The position numbers and the translations under genes are program-made. From Halobacteriales archaeon QS_5_70_15 (GTDB lineage Archaea > Halobacteriota > Halobacteria > Halobacteriales > Haloarculaceae), in NCBI GenBank assembly GCA_003022005.1, contig PXRQ01000088.1, positions 1,927-43,617 on the forward strand: a DNA stretch of 41,691 bases, read 5' to 3'. Positions 23,195 through 31,248 of the stretch are shown one piece after another. The notes beneath the pieces are model-generated. The model searched no databases and had not been told where the DNA came from. It saw nothing but the letters and a program-made list of their open reading frames with translations. Numbering within the stretch: the stretch's first letter is position 1; each line of letters starts with the position of its first letter.

Positions 23195-24295
23195 TCAGGC
23201 GTCGAACTCCGTCAGTTCCGGGGCGACCGTGGCCCCGTCGACCTCGTCGGCGTGGGCCTCCCGGTAGGCCTGTCGGTAGCGCCTGAGCTTCCGGTAGAGG
23301 ACGTATCCGAAGACCCCGTCGTAGACGACGACGAACCCGAAGAACGCCAGGAGCGGGGGGATACCGAGGAAGAACGACGCCAGGCCGGCGGCGATACCGA
23401 CGACCGAGTTGTACGTGCCGTGGATGAACGCCGCGATGAGCAGCCCCTTCACGACGATCGGGCCGGCCCGGTCGGGGTTGAACTTCGCCAGGCCGAGGTA
23501 GTAGCCCGCGAACGCGGAGTAGATGACGTGCCCCGGACCGGCGAGCGCGCGGAGGGCGGTGATCTGTCCGCCGGCACCGATGATCTGTCCCACGCCGCCG
23601 AACTGGGCGACGCCCGCGCCGACGCCCAGCGCGCCGACGCCGAACGCCGCCGCGCCCTCGGGTCCGACCATCGACGCCACCTCGCCGTCCATGTTCAGGT
23701 TCCGTGTGATGTAGAGGGCGTTCTCGATGGTGGCGAAGCCGAGGCCGGCGGTGGCGCCGTACACCGCCCCGTCGACGACGGCGTCGAAGCTCTCGGTCCG
23801 GTAGGGGAGGAGCCTGACCGCGAGCCACTTCACGGTCTCCTCGACCGGGCCGACGACGAGATAGAAGAACAGTACCGTCCCGACGACGGGGACGAGGCTC
23901 AGCGCGGGCTGGAGGAAGCTGTTGATGAGGGCCGCGAAGCCGGCGAACAGCACGCCGAGCACGAACGTCCCGACGAGGAGTTCGAGCGGTTCCCCCTCGG
24001 TGACGTCGGCGCGGTAGACGTACCAGACCAGGGCGAACGCCGGGATGACCGAGAGCGCGACCAGCCCGACGGCGGCCGGCCGGTCGGCCAGCGTCGCCCC
24101 GATGCCGCCGAGGAGGAACTGCGCGAGAACGATGAGCAGGGCCAGCAGGACGAATATCGCCCGCGCGACGGTGACTCCCCCGTTGTAGACCCGCTGTGAG
24201 AGGCGGTCGAGCCGCGACCTGGGCTCCCACGTCGAGATGTCGTAGAGGTCCTGGCTCTCGTCGGCCCGGGCCTCGACCGGGTCCCGTCTGGTCAT
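23195..24295 (-). CDS. PrsW-family intramembrane metalloprotease
   Basis: The 366-residue protein has a polar N-terminus and about eight to nine membrane helices. It carries the PrsW signatures VGPVEETVKWLAVRL (the EExxK box), GATAGLGFATIEN and HGTYNSVVG, whose Glu and His residues are thought to form an intramembrane zinc site. In Bacillus PrsW cleaves an anti-sigma factor; the target in haloarchaea is unknown. The C-terminal 40 residues are charged and cytoplasmic. It has the same direction as pncB, about 100 bases apart. Confidence 0.92.
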   Translation of the reverse strand: MTRRDPVEARADESQDLYDISTWEPRSRLDRLSQRVYNGGVTVARAIFVLLALLIVLAQFLLGGIGATLADRPAAVGLVALSVIPAFALVWYVYRADVTEGEPLELLVGTFVLGVLFAGFAALINSFLQPALSLVPVVGTVLFFYLVVGPVEETVKWLAVRLLPYRTESFDAVVDGAVYGATAGLGFATIENALYITRNLNMDGEVASMVGPEGAAAFGVGALGVGAGVAQFGGVGQIIGAGGQITALRALAGPGHVIYSAFAGYYLGLAKFNPDRAGPIVVKGLLIAAFIHGTYNSVVGIAAGLASFFLGIPPLLAFFGFVVVYDGVFGYVLYRKLRRYRQAYREAHADEVDGATVAPELTEFDA

Positions 24296-24592
24296 GGCCC
24301 TCGTGGCGGTCGGACCCTCCTAATGTCTTCTCACTGCGAATGCAGGGCGGTATCCGACCCGGTCCTCGCCCCGGCGGTCGACCCGATCGTCGGAGCGTCG
24401 GACGCGCCCGGCGACTCCGGACGGGTGAGTGCCGACAGTCCCCGTCCGGTGGTCCCCCGTCGGTTCGCCCCATCGACCCCGGTTCGGCCATAGCTCGTCA
24501 GTCAGACGGTCAGAAACCGGGGAGTGCCGGGGAACGGGCGGCGGCCGACACGGCGGTCGGTGATGCGGGTACGGGGGTGACCACAGGGAGAC
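24296..24592. other. Spacer without a recognised gene
   Basis: GC-rich divergent spacer between the PrsW start and a small plus-strand gene. No coding frame, RNA fold or repeat stands out. Confidence 0.4.
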
Positions 24593-24838
24593 ATGGGGGA
24601 CGTGGACGGGGACGAACCGCGGTTATCGGAACGCAGAGGGTTCTTCGCACGGGTTCGGGCCCGGGAGGACGTCGTCGCGGTCGAGTTCACCCGCGACGGG
24701 TTCCGGACGGTGTTCGCGGAGTTCGACTCGGGGGACGGCCCCGACGAGTCGTTGCGCCGCGAGGCCGAGCGACTCGGGTACGCCGTCCGTCGCCCCGGAA
24801 CGGACGCCTGGCAGCAGTGGCGGCTCCCGGAGTGGTAG
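24593..24838 (+). CDS. Small soluble haloarchaeal protein of unknown function (81 aa)
   Basis: The product starts MGDVDGDEPRLSERRGFFARV and continues with VVAVEFTRDGFRTVFAEFDSG, an amphipathic helix ESLRREAERLGY and the end DAWQQWRLPEW. The alternating strand-helix pattern and clean GC3 use suggest a real small domain. I do not recognise the family. It has no membrane segment, no Cys pair and no nearby partner that hints at a role. Confidence 0.6.
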   Translation: MGDVDGDEPRLSERRGFFARVRAREDVVAVEFTRDGFRTVFAEFDSGDGPDESLRREAERLGYAVRRPGTDAWQQWRLPEW

Positions 24839-24957
24839 GAGGGTGCTCACGGGTCCGTCTACGTGTTCCGGCTCGATTCGGACCTCCGCCCTTCGCGCCG
24901 TAGTCGGGCCGGCGGCCGGCTACGGGCGCCGCACCGGGGCGTCCGCTCGACTCGGAG

Positions 24958-25659
24958 CTACCGGTAGCCCTCGACGAGCGACTCGACGTACTTCGCCACC
25001 ACGTCGACCTCGAGGTGGACCGGATCGCCGACCGACTTCGACGCGAGGTTCGTCAGCCGGTAGGTCTCCGGGATGATCGCGGCGTCGAACGTCCCCCCGC
25101 TCTCGTCCGCCCGGAGGTCCGCGACCGTCAGCGAGATGCCGTCGACACAGATCGAGCCCTTCGGGACAGCGTACCGGCCCACCGACCCGGGGAGCGAGAA
25201 CGTGAACGTCCAGTCACCGTCGTACTCGTCCGCCTCGTGCGGCGAGGCCCCGCTCGCTTCGCTCGCGGGACCTCCACCCGCCCGCTCGATCCCCACGACC
25301 TCGGCGGTGCCGTCGACGTGTCCCTGGACGAAGTGTCCGTCGAACCGTCCGTCCGCGGGGAGCGCCCGTTCGAGGTTCACCGGGTCGCCCTCGACGAGGT
25401 CGCCGAGGTACGTCCGCTCGACGGTCTCGGCCGAGAGGAACAGTTCGAACGACCGCTCGTCGGCTCCGGCGGCTTCGCCGCCTCCGCGTGGCTCCGGTGG
25501 AACCACCCGCTCCACCGTCAGGCAGGCACCCGAGACCGAGATGGACTGGCCGACCGAGAGTTCGTCGCAGAACGACGCCGAGACGCGCAGGCGGAGGCCG
25601 CCGTCGGTCCGCTCGCGGCCGACCACCTCGCCCGTCTCCTCGACGATACCCGTGAACAT
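24958..25659 (-). CDS. ribE: Riboflavin synthase, with repeat-derived linker expansions
   Basis: The 233-residue protein has the two lumazine-binding halves of bacterial-type riboflavin synthase: MFTGIVEETGEV with SVGQSISVSGACLTV in the first, and FDGHFVQGHVDGTAEV with GSICVDGISLTV and ETYRLTNL in the second. It dismutates two lumazine molecules to riboflavin. It is about 25-30 residues longer than usual. The extra residues lie in two low-complexity stretches, PPEPRGGGEAAGADE (54-68) and AGGGPASEASGASPHE (about 127-142). At DNA level these coincide with palindromic repeats at 25468-25482 and 25244-25274, inserted in frame. Haloarchaea use this bacterial-type enzyme instead of the archaeal RibC. 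It starts at ATG 25659. Confidence 0.93.
   Translation of the reverse strand: MFTGIVEETGEVVGRERTDGGLRLRVSASFCDELSVGQSISVSGACLTVERVVPPEPRGGGEAAGADERSFELFLSAETVERTYLGDLVEGDPVNLERALPADGRFDGHFVQGHVDGTAEVVGIERAGGGPASEASGASPHEADEYDGDWTFTFSLPGSVGRYAVPKGSICVDGISLTVADLRADESGGTFDAAIIPETYRLTNLASKSVGDPVHLEVDVVAKYVESLVEGYR
25244..25274. repeat. Palindromic repeat inside ribE
   Basis: GAGGCCCCGC (25244-25253) pairs with GCGGGACCTC (25265-25274), 9 of 10 bases, around TCGCTTCGCTC. It encodes the GGPASEASGAS linker in frame and belongs to the same family as 3412-3434 and 18297-18331. Confidence 0.6.
25468..25482. repeat. Perfect small palindrome inside ribE
   Basis: GGCGGC-TTC-GCCGCC forms a perfect 6-base-pair stem with a 3-base loop and codes for a Gly/Glu/Ala linker in riboflavin synthase. 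Confidence 0.55.
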
Positions 25660-25812
25660 ACCCGTCCGTAGGGGCCAGCCCCGTCAAATGCGTTCCCGTC
25701 CGCGGCCGCGAGGTGACGGGAGGCGGACCCCCCGGTGGCGACTGCCGCCCCGGTTCCGGACAGCACCGGGACGGAGCAAGACCTATTAGCGAAAGCGAAC
25801 CAGCCGGTGACG

Positions 25813-26341
25813 ATGGCCCTCCAGTGGGAGCCCGACCGGGACCTTCAGGCACGGATGGCGCTCGCGCTCGGCCTCGTCCTGGTCCTGGTCCTCCCGGTCG
25901 CGTTCGTCTACGCGTTCGTGTTCCTGATGAACACCGCCGGGGTCGAACTGCTCGAGTTCGCCACCGAACGGGAGTGGCGCGGGCGGTTCTACGCCGAGCC
26001 GTGGCTGGTCGTCGGCGCCGTCGCCGTCGGCTTCGCCGCACAGTATCCTCGGCGAGCGGTCAGCGCTCCGGGCCGTCGGCGCGTGCCGCGTCGACCCCGG
26101 GGTGTGGCCCGAGCTACACGACGTGCTCGTCCGTCTCTCCGGGATGAGCGACGTCCCCGACGACGACCTCCGGGACGCCAACGGGGGCATCGAGGCGCTC
26201 TACGTCGCGCCCATCGACGACTACCAGTTCGGCGAGGACCGCGAACTGATGAGCAGCGACATCTTCCCGGCGACGCACCCGCCGGTCGAGGAGCGGATCG
26301 AGCGCCTCCGGGAGCTGGCCCGGGAGGCCGAGACCCGATGA
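25813..26341 (+). pseudogene. HtpX-like M48 metalloprotease, frameshifted and missing its catalytic core
   Basis: From ATG 25813 the frame gives MALQWEPDRDLQARMALALG, a membrane helix and EPWLVVGAVAVGFAAQY, the N-terminus of haloarchaeal HtpX-like proteases. At about 26045 a frameshift, consistent with loss of two bases, is needed to continue as LGERSALRAVGACRVDPGVWPELHDVLVRLSGMSDVP. That runs straight into DDDLRDANGGIEALYVAP and ATHPPVEERIERLREL, the family's C-terminal end. The roughly 150-200 residues between, including HExxH and the later helices, are absent. It is therefore a double-lesion pseudogene. Its stop overlaps the start of the next gene (ATGA), so the two were once an operon. 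Confidence 0.8.
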
Positions 26342-27065
26342 CCCAGGGGGTACGGATCTCTCGACGGGCGCTCGTGGGTGTGTTCGCCGGCGAGGTCGCC
26401 GGACTCGCCGGCTGTGGCTACCCCCCCCCCCGGCGCCCTCTACGGGGTCGACCGGATGAAACTCGACGGCGGGACGCTCCTGCTCGTCGCGAGGGAGGCC
26501 ACGTCGTTCGACGTCCGGACCGACCAGTGGTCCGACGGCGGGAACGTGGCGACGGTCGACCCCGAACGGGGGGAACAGACCGCCGTCTACGGCTTTGAGG
26601 TCCCGACGTCGACCGACGCACTCGGGAAGGACACGCTGTACGCCGGCGGCGAGGACGGCACCGTGAGGGCCGTCCCCCTCCGGGGTAGGTCCAGCGACGG
26701 ACCGGACCGAACGACCCCCGAAACCGACGGGTGGACGACGGAAGCCGGCGTCGCGGGCGGCGGCGCCGGCATCGCCGCGCTCGTGCCCGGCGGCGGAGGG
26801 GTGGACGCCGTATACGCGGGCGGAAGTGGGGGCGTCGCCGCGCTCTCGTCCGACGGCCGCGTTCGGTGGCGACACGCCCCCCGAGGGGCGCTCGCCTCCG
26901 GGGTCGCCGCGGCCGACGACCGGGCGTTCGTCCTCGTGGCGGGTTCCGCTCGACGAGCCGGAGCCGTTCGAGCCCGAGTTCGGACCGTTCGTCGCCGGGG
27001 AGACCATCGTACTGGGGAGCACCGGCGGGATCAGGGGGTACCGGCAGTCGCAGCTCCGGCGGTGA
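26338..27065 (+). pseudogene. Secreted beta-propeller-like lipoprotein with two frameshifts
   Basis: The start at 26338 gives MTQGVRISRRALVGVF followed by GLAGCG, a Tat-like twin-Arg signal with a lipobox. The frame is lost at a run of 11 C (26421-26431). A second frame then encodes GALYGVDRMKLDGGTLLLVA and several blade-like repeats (DTLYAGGEDGTVRAV, VDAVYAGGSGGVAALSSDGRVRW) typical of PQQ/YVTN beta-propellers. Around 26940 a further shift is needed to reach VPLDEPEPFEPEFGPFV and the end GIRGYRQSQLRR. The protein would be anchored outside the cell. It is shorter than usual propellers, so blades may also be lost. Confidence 0.65.
26421..26431 (+). repeat. Run of eleven C in the lipoprotein gene
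   Basis: C11 directly after the lipobox codons. It marks the first frame change in the lipoprotein gene and is the longest homopolymer noticed in the window's coding DNA. Confidence 0.9.
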
Positions 27066-27108
27066 TCGCGGGATCCGGGGGGACGAGACGACGCGGGTCC
27101 GTCACCGT

Positions 27109-27588
27109 TCAGGCGAACGGGTCCTCGAACCCGTTGCGGATGAAGTAGCGGACCCAGTTGCCGTGGGTCCGGTCGGCCGGGTGGTCGGCGACCTGCTCGT
27201 ACCGGACGACGCCGTCCCCGTCCACCACGTACGTCCCGGCGACGCCGGTCAGCCCGTGGCTGGTCCGTTCGGTCCCCGAGTACCGCTCGGCCACCTCGCC
27301 GTCGGGGTCGGCCAGCAGCTGGTAGGAGAGGTCGAACCGGTCGCGCATCCCGACGACCCTGTCGAGCGGGCTCGTCACGACGGGGAGGACGTCGATCCCC
27401 TCGTTGAACCGGAGGTCCTCGGCGACGCGATCGAACGTCGCCAGCTGTTCGGCACAGAAGCTACACCAGTACCCGCGGTTGACCAGGACGACGGACGGGC
27501 CGGTCTCGAGCGTCTCCGAGAGGGTCGTCTCGCCGCCGGCGGTGTTCGGGAGCGTGAAGTCGGTCGCTGGCTCGCCTTCGAGGCTCAT
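27109..27588 (-). CDS. Peroxiredoxin / AhpC-TSA family protein
   Basis: The 159-residue protein MSLEGEPATDFTLPNTAGGETTLSE has the redoxin fold, with VVLVNRGYWCSFCAEQLATF carrying a Cys pair (CSFC) in place of the usual single peroxidatic Cys context, and a second half with FDLSYQLLADPDGEVAERY and GVAGTYVVDGDGVVRYE. It probably reduces peroxides or acts as a thiol-disulphide oxidoreductase; the CxxC leans towards the TlpA/Prx-like group. Translation likely starts at 27588 (CTCGT-ATG) instead of nine codons upstream. There is no signal peptide. It is convergent with the broken lipoprotein gene. Confidence 0.88.
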   Translation of the reverse strand: MSLEGEPATDFTLPNTAGGETTLSETLETGPSVVLVNRGYWCSFCAEQLATFDRVAEDLRFNEGIDVLPVVTSPLDRVVGMRDRFDLSYQLLADPDGEVAERYSGTERTSHGLTGVAGTYVVDGDGVVRYEQVADHPADRTHGNWVRYFIRNGFEDPFA

Positions 27589-27672
27589 ACGAGCGGCGAA
27601 GGGCGACGGGAACAAAGCCCTGCCCCCGGCGTCCGTTCCTGCCGGTGTCTCCGACGGGTCCGGTCGCCGGCG

Positions 27673-27816
27673 CTACTGCCTAACCGATTCGACGCCGTAC
27701 GTGAGGCCGACCTCGTTCGTCGAGCGGGTGTCCGCCTCGCGCTCGGCCTCCTTCCGGCTCTCGAACGGCCCCGCCACCCGGTCCCCGTTCGCCGTGACGT
27801 AGTAGACGGTCGGCAC
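27673..27816 (-). CDS. Small haloarchaeal protein of unknown function (about 47 aa)
   Basis: The core reads VYYVTANGDRVAGPFESRKEAEREAD and ends GLTYGVESVRQ. This is a strand-strand-helix unit like the short DUF2188/SPOR-like modules. An upstream ATG at 27861 is open, but the AATATC box at about 27839-27844 would then lie inside the gene. The GTG at 27816 is about 25 bases downstream of that box, as expected for a leaderless start, so I prefer it. No function is known. It follows the peroxiredoxin on the opposite side of an 84-base spacer, same strand. Confidence 0.6.
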   Translation of the reverse strand: MPTVYYVTANGDRVAGPFESRKEAEREADTRSTNEVGLTYGVESVRQ

Positions 27817-27954
27817 GCCCGCCCGTACACCCCCGGGGTTGATATTGGTTCCCGTAGGCACGCGTCCCGTGGGGCGGTTCGGGGAGTCCCGCCGGACCTG
27901 CGCGGCCCGGACCGACGTCCGGCTCCGCGCGCCGGGAACCGACGCCCCGTCCGG

Positions 27955-29196
27955 CTACACGGTCACCGCGTCGCCGACGCCGGGGGCCGACGCGTCGAAC
28001 CCGTCCGCGCGTAGCTCCGCCGCGAACGCCCCGCACCGGTCCCCGTGGTTGACGAGGACCCGCGCGTCCCGGTACTCGTCGAGGAAGCTCAGGAGCCCCT
28101 CGCGGTCGGCGTGGGCCGAGAAGTCGTAGGACTCGACCCGCGCGGCCACGGGCATCACCCGGCCGTCGATCTCGGCGCTGCCGGTGTCGAGCAGGTCCCG
28201 TCCGGGGGTCCCCTCGACCTGGTAGCCCGTGAGGGTGATCTTGTTCACCGGGTTCGACCGGATCTCGGGGATGTAAGTCATAGCGGGACCACCGGACAGC
28301 ATTCCACTGGTGGTGATGATCGCTGCCTTCTGATCGGTGATGCGCTTGCGTTGCCCATCTCGACCGGTGACGAATCGGGCGTGGGAGGTCGCCCGACGGA
28401 GCGCCTCCGGGTCCCGAAGGAACCCCGGGTACTGCCGGAGCATCCGCGTCACGTCCTTGCCCATCCCGTCGACGTAACAGGGGATGTCGTACGCCTCACA
28501 GATCAGCAGCATCTCCTGGGTGCGGCCGATGGCGAACGCGGGGACGACGACCGACCCGCCCTCCCAGAGGGTCGTCCGGACGCTCTCGGCGAACCGCTCC
28601 TCGACGGCCGCGCGCTCCTCGTGAGTGACGTCGGAGTACGTGCTCTCGCAGACGACGACGTCGGCGTCGGGGCGGGCGGTGGTCCCGGGCACGAGCCGCT
28701 GCGCCTCGGTGTGGAAGTCCCCCGTGTAGAGCAGTCGGGTGTCCCCGTCGTCGACGAGGACGTGTGCGCTCCCGGGGATGTGCCCCGCGTCGAAGAACGT
28801 CACCTCGTGGCCGGCGGCCTCGAAGGGTTCGCCGTAGCCGTGGAGCGTCGAGACCTGGGTGAGCCGCTCGACGTCGTTCCCGGTGAACGGACACCGGTAG
28901 GTGCCGCCCCGGAGTTTCAGCGTGTCGCGGGCGAGCGTCATCGCGAGTTCGTACGTCGGGGGCGTCCAGTGGACCGGGGGACGGGCATCCCCGGAGAGGA
29001 GTGCGGGGACCGTCCCGGCGTGGTCGAGGTGGCCGTGCGAGACGACGACCGCGTCCGGATCGATCCCGCGGGGGCCGCCGCCGGGGAACGACGGCGGGTT
29101 CCCCGTCGTCATCCCGTAGTCGAGGAGCAGCGAGTCGTTCACGAGAAGGGCGCTCCGGCCGACCTCGCCCGCACCCCCCAGGAACCGGAGCTCCAT
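27955..29196 (-). CDS. Beta-CASP metallo-beta-lactamase ribonuclease (aCPSF2-like)
   Basis: The 413-residue protein has the MBL motif SHGHLDHAG (about 54-62), GHIPGSAHVL, YTGDFH, the beta-CASP motifs with ESTYSD, VPAFAIGRTQE, TTSGMLSGGPA and the C-terminal SAHADREGLL and NHGD histidines. These are the zinc ligands and RNA-specificity domain of CPSF73/RNase J-type nucleases. No N-terminal KH domains are present, so it belongs to the short archaeal group (aCPSF2-like or aRNase J), acting in RNA processing or decay. The ATG at 29196 opens directly with the conserved ELRFLGGAGEVGRSA. Confidence 0.94.
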   Translation of the reverse strand: MELRFLGGAGEVGRSALLVNDSLLLDYGMTTGNPPSFPGGGPRGIDPDAVVVSHGHLDHAGTVPALLSGDARPPVHWTPPTYELAMTLARDTLKLRGGTYRCPFTGNDVERLTQVSTLHGYGEPFEAAGHEVTFFDAGHIPGSAHVLVDDGDTRLLYTGDFHTEAQRLVPGTTARPDADVVVCESTYSDVTHEERAAVEERFAESVRTTLWEGGSVVVPAFAIGRTQEMLLICEAYDIPCYVDGMGKDVTRMLRQYPGFLRDPEALRRATSHARFVTGRDGQRKRITDQKAAIITTSGMLSGGPAMTYIPEIRSNPVNKITLTGYQVEGTPGRDLLDTGSAEIDGRVMPVAARVESYDFSAHADREGLLSFLDEYRDARVLVNHGDRCGAFAAELRADGFDASAPGVGDAVTV

Positions 29197-29350
29197 GGCG
29201 CGGACCTACCGCGCCGACGGGTTTCCATCCGTCGGTTCGTGGCGGCGTCCGGTCCCGGACCGGACCGAGCCCCGGGTTCGAGAACCGTCGCAACGGTTCG
29301 CCGGCGATCGCCCGAGCCGGGTCGTCGCCCGTCGGAGACGCGGCGGTCCG

Positions 29351-30419
29351 TCTCGTCTCAGACGTCGGTCGCGCGGTCCTCGGGGGGCCGCTCGGCGGGA
29401 TGCCGGACGACCCGCAGTCGGCCTACGAGGGGGAGTACCGACTCGGGAACGCGGGCGAGGAGCGCCCGCGCTGGATCCACGTCTCGCGGTACCCGGTCCC
29501 GGAGGAGGGGAACCCCGAGGGGGACGGAGCGGGAGCCACCGTCGAGCGGTTCGTCGTCGTGGTCGAGGAGATAACCGAGCGCCGGGAGTACGAGCGGACC
29601 TACCGCGAGGTGTTCGAGCGCGCCGGCGACGGGCTCGTCGTCCACGACCCCGATACCGGGGAGATACTCGACGTCAACGAGCGGTTCTGCGAGATGAACG
29701 GCTACGAGCGCGCGGAGCTCGTCGGCGAGACGGTCGACGTGGTCACGGCGGTCGAGGCGGGCTACACCTACGAGGAGCGGGTGCTCGCGAGCGTCCGGGA
29801 CATCACCGAGCGCAAGCGCCGCGAGCGCATGATCCGGAGCCTCCACGAGTCGACCGACGAGTTCCAGTCCAGGAGGCGGAGACGACCGAGGCGGTCTGCG
29901 AGGCGACCGTGACCGCGATGGAGGAGGTGCTCGAGCTCTCGCTGCCGGTGTGCTGGCTCCGGCGGGACGGCGACTCCCCCAGGCTCGAACCGGTCGCGGC
30001 GAGCGAGGCCGCCCGGGAGCTCGCGGGCGGTCCCGGCCCGCTCGAACCGGGGACTTTCGAGTACGATCTGTACGAGCGGGAGGAGTCGGCCGTCTACGAC
30101 CCCGGCGAGCGCTGGGACCGGACGTCGCTCTCCCACGCGCTCGTGGTCCCGATAGGCGAGTACGGGGTGCTGGGCGCGGCCGACCCCGGCGTGGAGGAGT
30201 TCGAGGACGTCACTCTCGACGGGGGCCTTCCACCCCGGACACCCGGTCCTCGACGGGTTCGACCGTCCCGGACCGGAAACCCTCGTCGGTGCCCCCGACC
30301 GCGTGCTCCGCGTAGACCGCCGGGCGACCGACCGGCTCGAACTGCGGCGGTCGCTGCTGCGCTCCACGTTCGCGCGTCGACCCGTCAAGCCCGACGGGGC
30401 GCCGCCGCAGTGGCTCTGA
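29351..30419 (+). pseudogene. PAS/GAF sensory regulator remnant, multiply broken
   Basis: The first part (about 29351-29862) encodes the end of one PAS domain (PRWIHVSRYPV...FVVVVEEITERREYERTYREVFERAGDGLVV) and a second PAS (DPDTGEILDVNERFCEMNGYERAELVG). This jumps from VEAGYTYEE to RVLASVRDITERKRRE, lacking the middle of the fold. A tandem duplication TCCAG-TCCAG at 29863-29872 then shifts the frame; removing one copy restores EFQEAETTEAVCEATV, the start of a bacterio-opsin-activator-type GAF domain (to about 30213). From 30222 a third segment (FHPGHPVLDGFDRPG...PPQWL) runs to the stop at 30417. No start codon or HTH domain is found. Clearly dead. Confidence 0.75.
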
Positions 30420-30476
30420 TACGGTCGTGCGCAACGGTCTACCGCCGATCCGGTTATCGGTTATCGCCGGTATCAG
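30416..30476. repeat. Palindromic gene-end element containing both convergent stop codons
   Basis: CTGATACGG (30416-30424) and CCGGTATCAG (30467-30476) are inverted ends of a 61-base segment. The TGA at 30417-30419 ends the plus-strand remnant; the TCA at 30473-30475 is the stop of the minus-strand DUF7123 gene. It is a possible bidirectional terminator. Confidence 0.55.
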
Positions 30477-30722
30477 TCCTCGCCGGCCCGCGTGACCCGC
30501 CACGTCGTCGCGTTCGTGTACGCCCACGGCTCGATGTCGAGCCCCGTCGCCGCCCCCCGGGAGCCGGTCGACGAGGGTCCCGACCTGAGAAGGGGTCATG
30601 TCCAGGTCGTCCGCGATGAACTTGCTCTTGAAGTAGAACTCCCCGTCCTCGGTCCGTTCGCGGAGGTAGCGGCCGAGCCGTCGCTCGTCACCGTCGAACC
30701 GGGACAGCGTCTCCGTTGTCAT
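30473..30722 (-). pseudogene. DUF7123-like protein with a one-base frameshift
   Basis: The start MTTETLSRFDGDERRLGRYL is followed by EFYFKSKFIADDLDMTPSQVGTLVDRL, a small winged-helix-like fold typical of the haloarchaeal DUF7123 family. The frame then fails near a G6 tract (C6 on the plus strand at 30553-30558). The expected ending GLDIEPWAYTNATTWRVTRAGED is present in the next frame and stops at 30473. The span of 250 bases is one more than a multiple of three. Everything else is intact, so this is either a recent mutation or a sequencing error in the homopolymer region. Confidence 0.75.
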
Positions 30723-30824
30723 GTCCGGACCGACGGTCGGGTCACAAAACACGGTACGGAAGCCTCAAAGACGTCTTTGACAGAACCGGCCCCGTCGGCG
30801 TCGGGTCGGACCGGGCGAACGAAG

Positions 30825-30833
30825 AAATATTTA
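30825..30833 (+). promoter_or_regulatory. TATA box AAATATTTA
   Basis: AAATATTTA lies 25-33 bases before the ATG at 30858, a strong archaeal TATA element for a leaderless transcript. Confidence 0.65.
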
Positions 30834-30857
30834 CCGCGAGGAGACGTACGCTAGCCC

Positions 30858-31154
30858 ATGTCACGCACCGACCAGCCCGAGACGACACCGGCGGAGCGGG
30901 CGGCGCTACACGAGCTCCAACTCGGCGGCGAGCACGTCCAGCGGGCCTACGGCCACCTGCTCGCGTTCCACCACCAGATAGGTCGGGCGATGGACCGGTA
31001 CGCGGCCGCCGAGCCGCACCTCCGGGAGGCCGGTCACGACGCGTTCGCCGACGAGATTCGCGACCGGCACCTCCCGGCGGGGGTCGTCGACGACCGGTGG
31101 TCCTACGAGATCCGCGAACAGCAGTGCGAGTGGCGCGAGCGGGCGCGACGGTAG
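30858..31154 (+). CDS. Small helical haloarchaeal protein of unknown function (98 aa)
   Basis: MSRTDQPETTPAERAALHELQLGGEHVQRAYGHLLAFHHQIG begins an all-helical, His-rich protein with further helices DRYAAAEPHLREAGHDAFADEI and EIREQQCEWRERARR. It has no membrane segment and only one Cys. The strong TATA box 25 bases upstream and clean GC3 show it is a real gene. I do not recognise a characterised family. The His positions (HELQLGGEHV, HLLAFHH) could bind metal, but this is speculation. Confidence 0.7.
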   Translation: MSRTDQPETTPAERAALHELQLGGEHVQRAYGHLLAFHHQIGRAMDRYAAAEPHLREAGHDAFADEIRDRHLPAGVVDDRWSYEIREQQCEWRERARR

Positions 31155-31248
31155 CGTCCCGCCGAGGCTCGGCCGTGTCGGTCCGGGCGGGGATCGCTGC
31201 CCGGTCCGGGTGGGTACCATTCAAGCCGCCGGGCGTCCACACCCGCGT

